DNA from: Cololabis saira
Taxonomy: Eukaryota > Chordata > Actinopteri > Beloniformes > Belonidae
Assembly (NCBI RefSeq): GCF_033807715.1
Contig: NC_084607.1
Coordinates: 18,230,441-18,294,440, forward strand
Length of the DNA: 64,000 nt
Reading direction: 5' to 3'
In this document: one piece after another, positions 1 to 24,778 of the stretch
Layout of the letters: the number at the start of each line of letters is the position of its first letter
Position numbering within the stretch: the stretch's first letter is position 1
Program-made: the position numbers and the translations under genes
The notes under the pieces: generated by a model
Told to the model about the DNA's origin: nothing
Database searches by the model: none
The model's input: the letters and a program-made list of their open reading frames with translations, nothing else

Positions 1-3000
1 CATGTGTTTTTCCTGAAAATAGTTTTTCATCAGCATGCACCTCCACTGTCTAGTTTTATTCACTTCATTAGCACGCTGCCTGAGCCAAGGGCTCGGAAGC
101 TTCCTTTCAAGAATTGATAATGACAATTTATATTTATATGTGCTTGCATGTTTTAAGTAATCAGTCTCTCTATGGATCTCTGTGGATATGTTGTATGTGA
201 TTAGTTAGGCGAAAATGCAATCCACTGCCCCGTCTCAGCAAAGCCTGTATCCCGTTAGTCCTCTCTCAGTCATGTTTAGTATTCAGAGGGCAGGCACTGT
301 TGTAATCTGGATTCCAAGGCAGGTTGCTGGGGTTTTTGTTTGCTCTTATGGCCCTGATAATCTTGTTACACTACTGTCAAGTGGAGCTGGCCCTCCCTGC
401 AGCCCTGAACCACCATGCATGCCACCTCCGGTACCAGAAATGCACCCACTCCCCCCCTTATCCCGCCCCCCCAATAGCCTACCGCCATTTTGAGACAGTT
501 GTTGATGGAAGAGCCTTGGATGTATCCTTGAAGAATCACCTCTTGAGCATCTTTATTCAGCCTCCCACCCCCACCCTGGGCAGTAAACGACAGTGATAAA
601 TATTCATCAGAGGGACACAGTACGTGGAAGCCTGAGCCTCAGTTCCCCTTCAGCAAAGAGTCCCTTAGCTAATGGTGTCCATCCTTGGCACCCCCCCCAG
701 AGAACTCCTGTGGAGGGGATGAGATCATGAAAGCATGCAACAAGCCCGATCAAGGCTGGACCCATCATGTCATAGCAGCAGAAATCTCACCAGTTTCTCT
801 CTGTAGAGACACACCAACAAAGACGGCTTCTGTTGGTTGTCCAGCGTGCTCTTGTTGTGTTAGTCCAACTTTGTAACTTCCTAATTGGCACCTTTTAGTT
901 TTGGTCCTTGCTGAGATCAGTGTTTCTTTTTTTTTTTTTTTTCAAACCTGCTCTACTCAAACTCTTCCAAAACTGTCTACTGTGCATTTTACACAAGGCT
1001 GTTTCATTTCTTTTTATCATTTTATCCCACCCTCTGTTTCCCTCCTCTCTCTTTCTCTGTCTTTCACCATTCCCTTTCTCTGGGTGACCAAACTCAGCAT
1101 TTTCTATTTCCTGTGGGTGTGATGTCTCTCCTCCACAAGCAATCAGCTCTGATTTGTCAGCGTTCTTCTAGGCGATTCATAAAAATTCAGCAAGCACCTA
1201 CAAAAGGCATCTGTGTCCCCGCACTTGCGCCCCCCTCCCGCCGCTCAAAGCTGCAGCTTTCACCTTCTGCTCTTTTTGGCTAGACATTGGCAAAAAAAAA
1301 AAAAAAAGGAGGCCTAAAATTATTAATGGAAGGTAATCTACACCAGGAGTAGTGCTTTTGTGCAAAGTGTCAAGTGGAAAGCCATCCTGTCACAGTGAAA
1401 TCCTTGGCTGCATCACCTCTGGCATTTCCTTGTCATTTCTTGCAGGAAATTATAGGTGTGTTTTCCCTCTCCTTTGCCTCTCTATTTGTGTGCATGTCTC
1501 TTTGTGTCTGTGAGGTATGACATGCCCAGTAGTGGAAGGGAGCAGCTGTGCATTGGACCTTGTCTGTGTTGTTCTGCCATGCCCTGTCATTGGTAGCCGT
1601 CTGTTGGCAGCAGCCTGTGCTGGAGGCTCGCAGCCTGGGTGCAATCTTTCCTCACTGTCATATGGTAAGCTTTCAAAATGCCAAACCATGCCTACTATGT
1701 TACTCTGCACAGCTGTGTGACAGAGCTCGCCTCCGCAACCTACAATATATGCAGTGTCTCTGTCTGGTCAAGATTCTAACTGCTTTTTAAATGGTGTTGG
1801 GTCTTGGTCATTGAGGGGAAAATAGTAGGCTTAATATGAAGTGTGTAAGATGCAGCCCTTTTTTTCCTGCTCTCATCACAGTAGCTATTAGTGTACTACT
1901 TTCCTGTCTATTTATCCATTATCTCTGCATCATCAGGCAGACCATTATCCCTTTGTTTTGCATCTGTGGTTCAAATTCTTACTGGAAATGAGTCACCATG
2001 AAGGCCTGTGAGAGCTAGGTGTTACTATCAGATGGCTATTCATAGCCATCAGAGATGGAAACTATCAGATTTAAAAGGTCCTCTGTAGAATGTTAAAGGC
2101 TGTTGATAGAGGCACCTGCGGTGTGGAGAAACATTGCTGTTTTATTAGGAACCGGAGGACTTTTTAAAGTAAAAGCATCAAGGATTCCAGTCACAAGCTG
2201 ACCTCATGTTATGTCCCCAAGCCTGTATGATAGTGTTGTATTCAGGTCATTTTTAACAAGCGTCTGTCTCTCCCTGTTTGGCTCAGGTGACTGGTCCACC
2301 TGTAGCACCCTGTTGTTGCCATGGAAATATCCTGGCCATCTTAGTGCACTCCTGAGCTACGACTCATCTTTTTTTTTTTTTTTTTTTTTCTTCCCTCACT
2401 GAGCTTCTCTGCAAACATCATACATGACTGGCTTTATGTGGATGTAGGCTATAAATGCAAGCACAGACAGACAGTGGGTCTCCTGTAGGATTTGGGGAGG
2501 TGTCAGGGTGGGAAAAATGCTGTTGTTTCTTGTATTCATGTTAAGAAGTTTCCATTGTACATTTGTCTATGTGCTCAGTAGTAACACACACCGGTGGTTG
2601 TTTAAATCAGCTTACTGAGGCAAAGTGCTGGCTGGGCTGGCCGTGGTGGGTGCCTGCGTCGCTGACGCAGCATTTACTGTGTGTGGTGTAAAGCACCCAG
2701 GGCCACAACTGTGTGTGTGCACATGCACTTATCCTGTGACAGAGCTCACACAGAGGGAATGCACCTGACCTTCTGTCTGTCTTAACACCAGTAGGTTGGA
2801 TTTCTGGCCCGCGCTGCTTCTCTTGGTGTCCCCTCAGTATTGACATGAATCAACTGCAGTCCAGCTCGGTCATTCTGCACGGTCAGGCTCTGCAGTACAG
2901 TCTATCCCCCTTTTTTATTGATTGAAGCTATTATAACTGAGCACAGGCCGAGACAGGTGGGACTGTTTAAACCCTGAAGATGTACAATAGAAAGACTGCC

Positions 3001-3453
3001 AGCCAATGAAACGGTATCCTCACTGCAATGCTGTTTGAACACAGGGGAGGATTCAAGAGGGAGAGTTTGGATGTACTTCTCACTAAAATGTTACGTCTTT
3101 GTTTATATCAGAATCAGAATCATGTTTATTTGGCCAAGGGAATTTGACTCACTGTGCAGTAAATATATATTATATTCAACGTGAATCAGGGTAAAAGCAG
3201 AAGTTTAAACGAAGGGTTGTTTTTGACAGTTTCAGTGAGAGCACTTGCACCACTTGTTTAAAAACTTGGTATCACTTAGAAAGAAGTGAGAAGTCCTTGA
3301 CCTACTTTGTATTTTTGGGACTTATTCCTGCTGTAGCGTCTTTTCCAGAAATAAACCCTTTTTGTAGTTCATTGTTACGCTTCTTCTAACATAGGTGCTA
3401 AGCTTTCTGACATTATTCTCTGATGTATTGATGATGACTCGTCTTTTTCACAG
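1..3453. other. Noncoding DNA 5' of mafg coding exons (upstream region or 5' intron)
   Basis: No open frame here resembles a known protein, and the short frames overlap on both strands without splice support. The only landmarks are homopolymer runs (T near 927-943 and 2370-2389, A near 1293-1307), a C-rich patch near 1221-1245 and one LINE-tail remnant near 3111. Small Maf genes usually have distant noncoding 5' exons, so this stretch may be intron, but no first exon or promoter could be fixed. Confidence 0.5.
3111..3168 (-). repeat. LINE 3'-end remnant
   Basis: The stretch has the form TCAGAATCAGAATC followed by a TTTATTTGGCCAAGGGAA-like core. This is the usual reverse-strand appearance of a fish non-LTR retrotransposon 3' end. 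Only the tail is left, so the family cannot be named. Confidence 0.45.
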
Positions 3454-3490
3454 AACAACCAGCAGTACAGGTGAACACTGCTCTTGTGGC

Positions 3491-4672
3491 ATGACGACCA
3501 CAAACAAGGGAAACAAGGCCTTAAAGGTAAGAACCACAAGTGGAGCTGGCTATAACGTCAACATAGGGCTGGGCGATATGGACCAAAAGTCATATCTCGA
3601 TATTTTCTAGCTGAATGGCGATACTCGATATATATCTCTTTTAGCATCTCTGTTAGCTTCATTTTTTTCAGTCAGTTTTATACAAAGCCTCGTGCCAAAT
3701 GTTACACAGGTACCTTTATTAACAGAGGTCTGCACAATATCAAAATGTATAAAACAAATGAAATAAAAATAAACTGCCTGCATATATAGAATAAAAATGC
3801 TTCTTGAATAAAATAAAACAAATATCCCTTTCCTGCATAACAATTAAATTAAAATACACTGTACAATTAATACAATGTAGACAGTAACAGGCAGACTTTT
3901 CAACTGAGGTTGATAGTTGTGCAAATAACAAAGCATTTGTGAAAATCTCAAATAAAACATTCAAGTCAATTTGTCACAAAATAAGCTATATCAAAATTTT
4001 AAAAAAATATAGTTTATATCGATTTTAAAAAAAACCCTTTTTTTTTTTTTTTTTTTTAAATCGATATAAACGATATTGTCTAGTACCATATCGCGTTTGA
4101 AAATATATCGATATATATTAAAATCTCGATATATCGCCCAGCCCTACGTCAACAACAGTCCTAATTTTAACATGCTAATGCTCCTATAGAGACCAACGCT
4201 GCCTAAACTTTGTCTGCAGGTGAAGCGGGAGCCTGGAGAAAATGGCACCAGCCTGACAGACGACGAGCTGGTGACCATGTCGGTGCGAGAGCTCAACCAG
4301 CATTTACGGGGGTTGACGAAGGAAGAAATCCTGCAGCTGAAGCAGCGGCGGCGCACCCTGAAGAACCGAGGATACGCAGCCAGCTGTCGGGTGAAGCGCG
4401 TCACCCAGAAGGAGGAGCTGGAAAAGCAAAAGGCTCAGCTGCAGCAGGAAGTGGACAAGCTGGCCACGGAGAACGCCAGCATGAAGGTGGAGCTCGATGC
4501 GCTGCGTTCAAAGTACGAGGCCCTCCAAAGTTTCGCCAGGACTGTGGCCCGCAACCCCGTCACTTCAGCAAGGGGACCTATGGCCTCTGTGATCGGGCCC
4601 CTCATCCCTGGTAAAGTAGCTGCCACCAGCGTTATAACCATCGTCAAATCCAAAACGGAGGCTAGGTCGTAG
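3491..4672 (+). CDS. mafg: Small Maf bZIP transcription factor MafG
   Basis: The coding exons are 3491-3526 and 4220-4672, joined in phase 0 and giving 162 aa, the size of vertebrate MafG. The first coding exon encodes [12 protein letters not shown]; its acceptor is probably at 3453, so it carries about 37 nt of 5'UTR. Exon 2 opens with Val13-Lys14-Arg-Glu, the V-K-x-E context of the SUMO site known at MafG Lys14. The extended homology region follows (about residues 24-50), then the Maf basic region (55-72, containing NRGYAASCR) and a leucine zipper (about 78-107). There is no acidic transactivation domain, as in all small Mafs, and the C-terminus [13 protein letters not shown] is typical of MafG rather than MafK or MafF. 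Small Mafs homodimerise as repressors or pair with CNC factors such as Nrf2 and NF-E2p45 at MARE/ARE sites in the nucleus. Which fish paralog this is cannot be told. Confidence 0.95.
3564..4146. mobile_element. hAT-type MITE in the mafg intron
   Basis: This 583-bp element starts TAGGGCTGGGCGATAT and ends ATATCGCCCAGCCCTA, which are terminal inverted repeats. It is flanked by an exact 8-bp direct repeat CGTCAACA (3556-3563 and 4147-4154), the target-site duplication length of hAT transposons. The inside is A+T-rich with further ATCGATAT inverted motifs and no transposase. It fills most of the 693-bp intron between the two mafg coding exons. Confidence 0.88.
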
Positions 4673-7616
4673 TAGCAGAACGGACAGGACGAAGAGTTTC
4701 AAGACTTAACCAGTCAGTGCATTGTAACAAGTTCTCTGTTTTCCTCTGCAGCGAACACTAATATGCTTCCCAAACCACATTCAACAGTTTGACGCAGCAG
4801 TAGGGTGAAAAGAAAAAAAAATCTCGTTTTTTAAATTTAGACTGTTACTTTTAGCTGATTGTGAGAATATGGTTTACATAATGTTTTTGTTTACCTTAAG
4901 ACTAAACTCTTAAATCTTTTGTTTCCGTCCGAATTGGCATTTTTAAATGTCAGAGTCAATAATAATATATTGTAGATGTTCTTAAATACCAATTCCACAA
5001 ACAGAGAGTGGAGAACGGGCCCAGTCCCATCTAACTGCTTGTGAATCCCGTTGCTTGTTATTCTGCACTGACTTTCAATAAGGACAATGGACCCATAGTC
5101 ACACTCTTGGTCTTAAAGCTACAGAAGTCTTCAAAAGAACCAGACTAACTCAAAAACCAGTACTTTAATGGGAATTGTTACCTTTTTCTTTCTTTTTTTT
5201 GTCTCTTTTTCTGTCAAGAAGATTATAGGTATGAAGTAATGATCCTATAAACCTAGTATTCATTTTTGTTTTCTGCATCCGTGTCGGGCTTCAGTGAAGC
5301 TGTCATTGAAGCGCATGCAACATCCAGCTTCTCTAGTTGGAAAGATGGTTAGACTGAGCTCTCGGAGACAAGAGTTCATGACAGGTAGATGCAATAATAT
5401 ATGTATGCACTGACAAAACAAAGAGAACTTCCGTATTTATTGTTTAGTGAGAAATGATGAACGGTTCTGGGAAACATTAGTCCCGAGCTGAGTGCCATTC
5501 CAATACGCCAGGATTCCTCTACAACATCTCAAAAGCTGAATGTTATCACAGGAATGTCCTCATGTTTTGTGGGGACGCTGAAAACCACAAGCATTTTGAA
5601 ACATCACTTTCGCTCATAGAGGATATATAAAATGTTTTGTCATTACTTTGTAATTGCTTGTTAACGCTGTCGGATATTTCAAAAAGAAAGTCTTTACACA
5701 ATCTTTAATGTTTAAATTGTTAAGGTGTTTAAAAAAAAAACTTTGTCTACATTGACTTCTTTGTTTTTATTACTAGGTAGATTCATTCTTTATAGAAACC
5801 CCCTTCCCCAAAACAAAAAAAAAATTCCTGTGACATCTTTTTTGCAATTGTACCGAAAGTGGCTTACTATTGAAGTCTGATAGCTTTTTCTAGTGACTAG
5901 GCGCGTACAGTGGGGTAGCGCGTGATGTGACGTGTAAGTGACAAGTTGGCAGTGTCGTTCACTGTATAGATGTCAATGCTGTGCTATTTAAAACAAATCT
6001 GTAAAGCTAAACTAGATGGTGTTAACAAGGTCAGTTGTCTTTGTGCGTATTGGCATCTGTGATATCCTCCGCTTCCTCGTCGTTAGTTCCAAATCATATC
6101 CTCATTAAGAGTTTACCACACTGAGCAGCGTAAGGCAGAAATTGTTAAACTGACATCTGCGAACAGTAAGTCTAAAGACTCTTAAAGCTTAAAGTGACAG
6201 TGAATAATGGTTGCACCTGATGGATGCCTTTTAAATACACCCTCTGTAACCTGAAACTAAATTACTTCATTATTGAGAAGATTTCATTATCTTTCCAGCC
6301 ACTTAACTCGATTTGAATTAGATTGCAGGCCTACGTAATGAAACAACACTTCTCCAAACAAACTGTTTTTTGGGTTGTTTTTTTAAGACTATAACTAAAA
6401 GATTGCACGATTTAACACGTAGGTTAATCACCCCCAAAAAATAGCATCACTCCTCCTCGTTTTAAAAGCAGTAATGTTTGGCTGAGGGTTTGTACGTATG
6501 CACTAAGCTCCTGCTTGTTTTGCTCAGGACAAAACGGGCCACAGAACTGAATAAACCGTTACACGTGAGAAGACAAGAGGCAGGGATGGCAGCTCTTTTT
6601 CTTCTTTTTTCTTATCTTGTTTTCCTTTGATATTAAGCAGTCATAAAGGGCTTGAATCCACACTCAGAAAGAGACACAGCGGACCATGTAGATTTACAAT
6701 CCAGAACAGCTGCCAGCAGCGCGTCCCCTGTGCCAGCCGTCGCATCGCTCCTCCGGTCCTCTAAAAGGAGTTTAACACAGAAGCAGTCCTGCACCTCAAG
6801 GTGAAAGCAGTTGTGTAATGACATTAACAGATTGCACTTCATCCAGGTCTCACTCCCCCCGCTTGTCATAGCGTCTTGTTGTGTCGGCGAGGTGTTCATC
6901 TCTAGTCTCCCTCAAAAACTCCACGCCAGAGAGATGCAGGCGAGCAAACCCATCCTGTCATTCCCGTCAACGTGCTCGGCTATCCGCTTTGACTGGCTAA
7001 CTGTGGGAAAATGTACACGTGACTCTTGACATAGCCCAGTTTTGATGTTGGCGTCCTTATTGCTGTGGCAGTCTTGTGGAGTGAATCTTGTTCGTGTCAA
7101 GTGTCTTTAAGGTGATTGAGTGGCACTGTTGACCGATTCTTTGAGCCTCCTCTTTCTCACACACTCACTCGTGTTATAGTATGTAGCTGCAGTACGTATT
7201 AATGAACCTAGTGAAAAAAAGTGACCCTTAATATGCAACTCAGTGGAAAAGGTGCGAGAGAGTAGACGTAAGACGAATCAAATATTGTCAAAGTTGCTGC
7301 AGTCTGTTATTTGATCGTTCTTGCTGTTTTGTTGTTTTTGTTTTTCCCTCCCGTCAGATTTCACATCTCTGAGTGGGGGGAGCATTTGGCCCTTGTTTAC
7401 TTGCATCATAAAGTTTAATATAAAGGAACCAGGAAGAAGCATCTGCACTCAAGCCTTACTCAGTTTCTCTTGTCTGGAATCAGCTAAATTACAGATCCAT
7501 AAATTGAAAGTGGATACAATGACTGAAAGATGAAGATATCTGCGCACTAAGTGAAGCAGATGCTGCGACGGATTCTGCCACAAGGGCCTCTTGCAATATC
7601 CTTTGCTTTCTTTTGT

Positions 7617-7792
<176 letters not shown>

Positions 7793-8414
7793 TCATCTGC
7801 GAGTGTTGTTCCTCAGCTGCTACACTAGTCATTAGTGTTTGTTGTTTGCCGTAGCATTTTCGTTCTCATTATTTGTTGTTTTGTATTTGAAAATAATCTT
7901 AACACTGTAATTTGTTCAGTAGATAAGATTTTCAGTTGGTCAAAGCTTCTTTTTCTTTTCTTTTTTTTGTGTAAACAACCAAATAGTTAGAGAGGATAAA
8001 TAACAGCACCTGTGTGGCAGTTGTATTTAATAGCTCTCCAGACATTGGCCTTTTTTTCTGTGGAATTAGGCTTTGCAAATGGACTGTGTTTCCTTTTACT
8101 CTATGGAGTTGGGTCTGTGTTTCAAAGGTATATAAATCTGACTAAAGCGAGTAATACAAAGTTAATAACCTGTTTTGTTATTTTTCTGTATGGGTTGTAA
8201 TAAAATATTGCAGTACTTTGTATGAAAACAGACAATAGTGAATTGTAACTATTTATAAATTAAATTATTGTAATTTTTGCAATCTGTAGATAAGTACTAT
8301 GTATTCATATACAGTAACAACTGTGGATTTAAATGTGATTCTCTGAGGTGTCTAAGTTATTGATGTATATACTGTATGTTTGTTGATACAGCTTACTTTA
8401 TTTTCTATAAGACC

Positions 8415-8420
8415 AATAAA
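8415..8420 (+). terminator. Poly(A) signal AATAAA, distal candidate for mafg
   Basis: A canonical hexamer followed by a T-rich, G-containing stretch. It is the last such hexamer before the intergenic DNA that precedes pcyt2. Confidence 0.45.
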
Positions 8421-9575
8421 ATGTTTTGGAAAATGATTTTAAGCAGCACTGCTGTGATTTGAGTTTTTAAATACCGCTCGAAATTAGGTTTTGTCATTTT
8501 TCTGTGGCGTCATTGACCCAGTTTGATACTTTTAAAAATAAACTGGCGGGGAAGGCTTTTTTGCCGTCCATGGTGGATTTTAGAAGACAGCGATCATTTA
8601 GATGGCACAATTTCTTTTTCTGTGATCCAAAAAAAGCTGTTGGGCGACCCACTTCGGCTAACCTCAGTGGGCATATTTTTGGCCCGACACGAGTAAAACA
8701 TTAGAGTCATGAAGGATGTCTAGGTGTGCTTGTCCTAGATTAGGAGAAGTAGTGAGTTAGTCATCCCTGCTCCCTGTGGAGCTGCCAGCAGCCCCCACCC
8801 CACCCCCTGCTCAGTGCTCCTCATCAAACATCAGCCTCCTCAGCACTGTTTCAATCCCAGCACATTCCAAACGCCCCTCAAGAGAGAACTTGCACTGACA
8901 AAGACACAGATGGCTGAAAACAAACTACATCTTACAACTTGATCCTGCGGGGCAAGTCTAAACCCCAGCGCCTCAGCATGACAGCGGTGTGATATCATTT
9001 GTCGGTTCTCTCGAACACAGGAGACCTGGAAAGGTCTGTGTGACCTGTGCCTCAAAACGGGCTCCTCTCCTCTCCTCGGATGCCTGCCCCAGACACCCAC
9101 AAGGCCTCTGAAGAGTTGATTAATTTGGCGGGTTGGGTTAAGGTGAGCTGCTGGGGCTATCTAGGACAACATTCTTCATCTTCACCCACTTCTGCAGCAG
9201 GTGTCTGCCCCAGTTCTCAGACCACAACCTGCCATACAATTAATGTTTCCATCCACATCAGCCAAGCTGGGCTTTTAGCACACCTGCCCTGCCGGGGTTC
9301 AGCATGGGACTACACTCTGCAAGACTCACTACAGCAACATGTTTGTGTTTACGTCAACGATTGTTACATCCACTACCATCTGATGTGAGGAAAATCGTAT
9401 TCTCATAAACACCACCATTTGTCAAAGAGTTGATGTTTGTGGGCTTGTGGAGAGAGGAAGAGATGAAGAAATGTGTGTCTGTTCTGACTGAAGATGCCAT
9501 GCAGCTGTTAAGGAAAACAAGCGATACGGATGAGAGGAAGGTGCGCTGTGCCTGCTCAGGTATGTGAGCTTAGTA

Positions 9576-9588
9576 CGCCCCCTGCTGG
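9576..9588 (-). promoter_or_regulatory. CTCF-like motif
   Basis: On the minus strand the sequence reads CCAGCAGGGGGCG, a full match to the CTCF core consensus CCASYAGRKGGC plus the following G. It lies between mafg and pcyt2, where a boundary would be plausible. A motif match alone does not show binding. Confidence 0.4.
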
Positions 9589-10397
9589 TGGTTCAGGGTA
9601 AACGCAACATGTGATCGACGGGGTTTTCATGATGACTACATTCTCAACACCAGGATTCCCCCAGTGTTTTAACAAACTGAACACAAGATGATGTAAACAT
9701 TGACCTTCACTTGCTGAAGTAATTACATATACAATGATCAACAATTTTGTAAAGATTTTTCACTTTTTTTTATTTATTATTATCTATTTATTTGTTTTGA
9801 CTCATCAGAAGGGTTTTAATTCTTGTATTAGGCTAATTTTTTTATTTATTTTTGACTGGTAGGCTACTAGAAGTTTAAAATGTATTAGTTGTTTAGTAGG
9901 GCCCTAATGATAGTGGGTTTTTATTTTGTCAGTAAAAGTTTAAAAGGGATTGGTCCGCTTTTTTTAATTATTAATTGTTTTAAATTTTAGAATGAACAAA
10001 ATGATTTGAAGCTGGATGAATGTGTTTCAGATTTAACCATCTGGCCATGACAATATAAAATGATCAAAAAATCATCCTGATTCAGCTTTGTCAGTAAAAC
10101 TGCAGCTCCAACCAACTGAAGCACTTGTTTTATTTTAATGAGTAGTGAAAACAGAATGGACTACTCACTGATTCGTATCAAGTCAACATTTAGGTGAGGG
10201 CTGGATTTTGTTCAGCTATTTCATAAGTTCACAAGGCATGTGTACATTTTCTTATAAAATCAAAAACAAAGCCAGAAGGAACAACACATCATGGCAAACT
10301 ATGGAGAATGGTTTCTGTTTGTTTATTTTTATTATTTCAAATAGCTTTTTGAAGACAGACAGAAAATAGCTGAAGAGCTAAAGTCTTAACTTACTTG

Positions 10398-10434
<37 letters not shown>

Positions 10435-10576
10435 CTCGTGACCCTGCAAAGGATAAAACGGATATAAAAAATGGATAGATAGATGGATGGATGGATGCAT
10501 ATTATTATTTATTTTTTTTAAATATTTTTATCCCAGTTTTTTTTCCCCATTTTATCACCCAGTGCTCTACCTAAGT

Positions 10577-10690
<114 letters not shown>

Positions 10691-11216
10691 CAGTTGGAAT
10701 AGTAGTAGTAGTTTATTACTATTATTATCATTAGGTAATAATAGGTTATACCACGTGACGTTGTTCTATGTTGGTTTGTTTGGAATATTCCAATAATATT
10801 AATTGGAGCTGTTCCTATTGTCTGTTAACACACATTTCATCACACTTCTAAAGTATTTATTCTCAAATTCCAATAGTAAGCTATACCTTGATCCCGTCAT
10901 AATATATGTTATATGTGTGTTACTAGTATTTTCCTCCTCGGCGTTTTATTAGCTGCCAGTAAGGGGACTGCTGGATCCAGACAAGGTCACGTGACAGAGG
11001 AAAACCATCTCTGTTATGTAACAACAACGTCCTGGTTGCGCACACCGGCTCTTCATCGGACCACCCTGCCTCTGTCAAGTAACAAATACTTAGCTCAATT
11101 GAGACTTTTCAAAATAAGGCTCGCGTGAACTGCGTATGGGGTATATTTACAGCGCGGTACCGTCTTCCTTCTGGTGTCATCTGCGTTCTTTGGCCAACTT
11201 GACGCACCGCGCCACC

Positions 11217-11276
11217 GCTGCCGCTCCTGCCGCTCCTGCCGCCCCTGCCGCTCCTGCCGCCCCTGCCGCTGCTGCT
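11217..11276 (+). repeat. GC-rich CCGCTCCTG tandem repeat in the pcyt2 5' region
   Basis: Repeats of GCCGCTCCT / GCCGCCCCT, nine bases each, about six units, ending in CTG triplets. They lie 140-200 bp upstream of the pcyt2 start codon in a G+C-rich segment that probably holds the promoter or 5'UTR. The Ala/Pro-rich 147-aa frame crossing them (11136-11579) is in a different frame from pcyt2. Confidence 0.75.
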
Positions 11277-11412
11277 GACACAGAACCCGACGGTCCTGCA
11301 CCGAGACGGCGCACGCACGCACACCTGACACCGCGCAGCAAACGCTTGTGGCTAAAAGAGTCTGTCCGTGGCTGGAAGGGGCACTTCTGTAGATATTCCT
11401 CCGCAGGTCAGG

Positions 11413-22414
<11,002 letters not shown>

Positions 22415-23555
22415 GCAGTACTAACTGGGGGGGGGGGGGGGTCTATCTAACACTGACAAGCCTGGTTAATAGCTACTCCTGTACGGTAAAATCAGCTCTT
22501 TTGTAAATGTTATAGGACCTCTTCACACGATCCTGGTTAATAACAGCAGGGTTTACAGCAGAGAGAAACCAGGCTGGACTTCTGTGCATCATCTGGTGAC
22601 TATCTATACAAGACCAACAAAGATGTTGCCGAATCCTCAGATGGATGTTTTAAATCTTTATAGTTTAAATTCCACAAGTAACTTTATTTTTCTGCCTTCA
22701 AAAACAAAATGTTGACTTTTATTATGGGCTCTGAGCACGTGGCCTGAGATGTTCAGGCTTTAATTATATAAGAAGGAAGTGATATGATCAGTACTTCCTG
22801 CTCCTGAGGCTGTTGCTGCTTTTAGCCCAAAAATGGGCTTAGCCCCAGAACTAATCAACCTGTGTATATACTGTATGTATTTAAGTACTATAAAAGTGAC
22901 TGCAGGCTCTCTGCAGGATGCTGACACCACTAGAAAGTCAAGAGAGAATATACCTCCTTCTCTCTTCTGACTTTATCTAGAGGGATTTTGTTCAAACTTT
23001 GACTGACTCATCATGTACTGTATAACCAAATCTGCTCCACTCTGCACTGACTGCTCAAAAATAATCAGAGCTATTTCTCTTAATAGTAGTTTTTTTTTAC
23101 TTGAAAATGCACAGTGTTGAGACCTTAAAGTCTGACTTATTGAATGCAATTGTTTTTTTAAACCAACAATCCTTAGAAATATTGACAGTGTAAAGAAAAC
23201 TAAAGTTTAAACTTTAACCTTTCATATCCTAACTACAGAAATATGACTTATTGCTACATGTTATTTACTTGAACACAAAGCAGAGTTCAAACTATCACTG
23301 AAGTCCTGAATGATTTAACCTCTGTTTCTATATGAAATGGGATTTAAATATTATATTTTTTTGTAGATATATATTTTACTCACCAACTCTCCATTAACTG
23401 CTGTATAGATGGTCCATTATTGTCTAAACATTTTAAGAATATGTCTCTATGTCAAGTTGGAATGTACTGAGTGTTGGCTATGATCTATGTTATTGACACC
23501 TGCCAGTTGCATTATACTGTAGAAATTGCTAATAAAATAATAATCTGAAATGGTA
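22415..23555 (+). other. pcyt2: pcyt2 3'UTR
   Basis: A+T-rich noncoding sequence after the stop codon, starting with a run of 14 G near 22429. The AATAAA signal at 23531-23536 probably ends the transcript about 20 bp later. Confidence 0.65.
23531..23536 (+). terminator. Poly(A) signal of pcyt2
   Basis: AATAAA, 1.1 kb after the stop, followed by a T- and GT-rich downstream stretch (TGTCTTGTTTTC). Confidence 0.65.
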
Positions 23556-24778
23556 TTTCATGTCTTGTTTTCACTTCAGCAGAAAATGTGTCTTTAAAGG
23601 TAGGGTATCACCTCCGTTCAACAAAACATGGAGTTAGCTTTTTGGTGCCCCTCCTGACAGTGATCCAGACACGAGGGTTGGGCCTGTTCAGTGTTCAGCA
23701 CTTGATTTTCTGACTGTTTGGTGTGCACCATCAGGATAGTTGCGGTGTACTTTGTAAAGATATTATTGTCAATGTCAATGCACTTATGCAGTCAAAATAA
23801 TAAGTGTAGGTGCACAAGTTTGAAAAGGTATTAGTCTCACTAATAAATGGGAAAATTTGAAATATTACAGCAGCAACACCTGTAACCAAGTATCCAAAAC
23901 ATATGCATCATAAAGAGAAATATCTATCTCGAAATGGATGAGTGTGTCAAAAATGAACCATATGGGTATCATATAAGCTATGAGGTGGTTGCAAATAAAC
24001 AATAAAAATAAATGCATTCATTTGTAGACCGCTGCTCACATTTACACACAATGTTAAATTCTGAACACGATTACCAATAATTAATTGTTTTGAAGCAGCT
24101 TTTGTTTTGTTAGCTTTTCTGAATTTTATAACATACAGCATGAGCCACAAAGTAACTGTTAAAAGCCAGGAAATTACAATTTACACGTCAACAAATAGGT
24201 CAAATAATAGATGACGTTTATTTTGAAGGGGAATCCGGTGTTCGCTTTAATTTTGAAAGAAGTGCGTCGCGCACCTGGCTCCAATTAAGCAAATTAATTT
24301 GTCCGTTTTTTTTTTTGCAGTCACGAAATTGAAACAAATAATCAAACAACGTTTTCCTTGAAACATTAGCGGTCTCTCCTGTGAAACAAACGACAAAAGC
24401 TCGAAGGGCCAAACAGCAGGGATGTTTTGTTGCTTAAATGTACTGCCACTCCCGCTGCAGGTAGAAAAGATTTAAATTTCAAGCTTTTCTTTTACATTGT
24501 TCTATCATTAGGTCATCGAGGGCAGATTTGAGTTGCTTTATAAAGACATTCAAAATACTCAGACTTTTGGTACCCAGTCTGACTCCAGAAGTGACTTGTT
24601 TTTTTTTTTTTTTTGCAGAGCTATTTACAGATCAAAGTTTTTCTTCTTCTAGATATTCAAACCGTCTTTGAAATAGTGGAATATTGAGCTAATTTGGGGA
24701 TAATTTCACTTTATTCAAACAGATAGTCTCGGATCATTCAATTTTCAAACATAGCTGTGACTTTTCTGCTAGATCTGC
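23556..24778. other. Intergenic DNA between pcyt2 and the G-alpha gene
   Basis: No coding sequence or known repeat is visible. It must hold the promoter and 5'UTR of the G-alpha gene, but no TATA box or CpG-rich core could be fixed. A T-run lies at about 24599-24614. Confidence 0.45.

Noticed and set aside
1450..1790. Overlapping frames on both strands upstream of mafg
   Set aside because: No domain, splice support or codon bias; they look like chance frames in moderately G+C-rich DNA.
4144..4653. Other frames across the mafg bZIP exon
   Set aside because: The MafG frame matches the family over its whole length; the rest are shadows.
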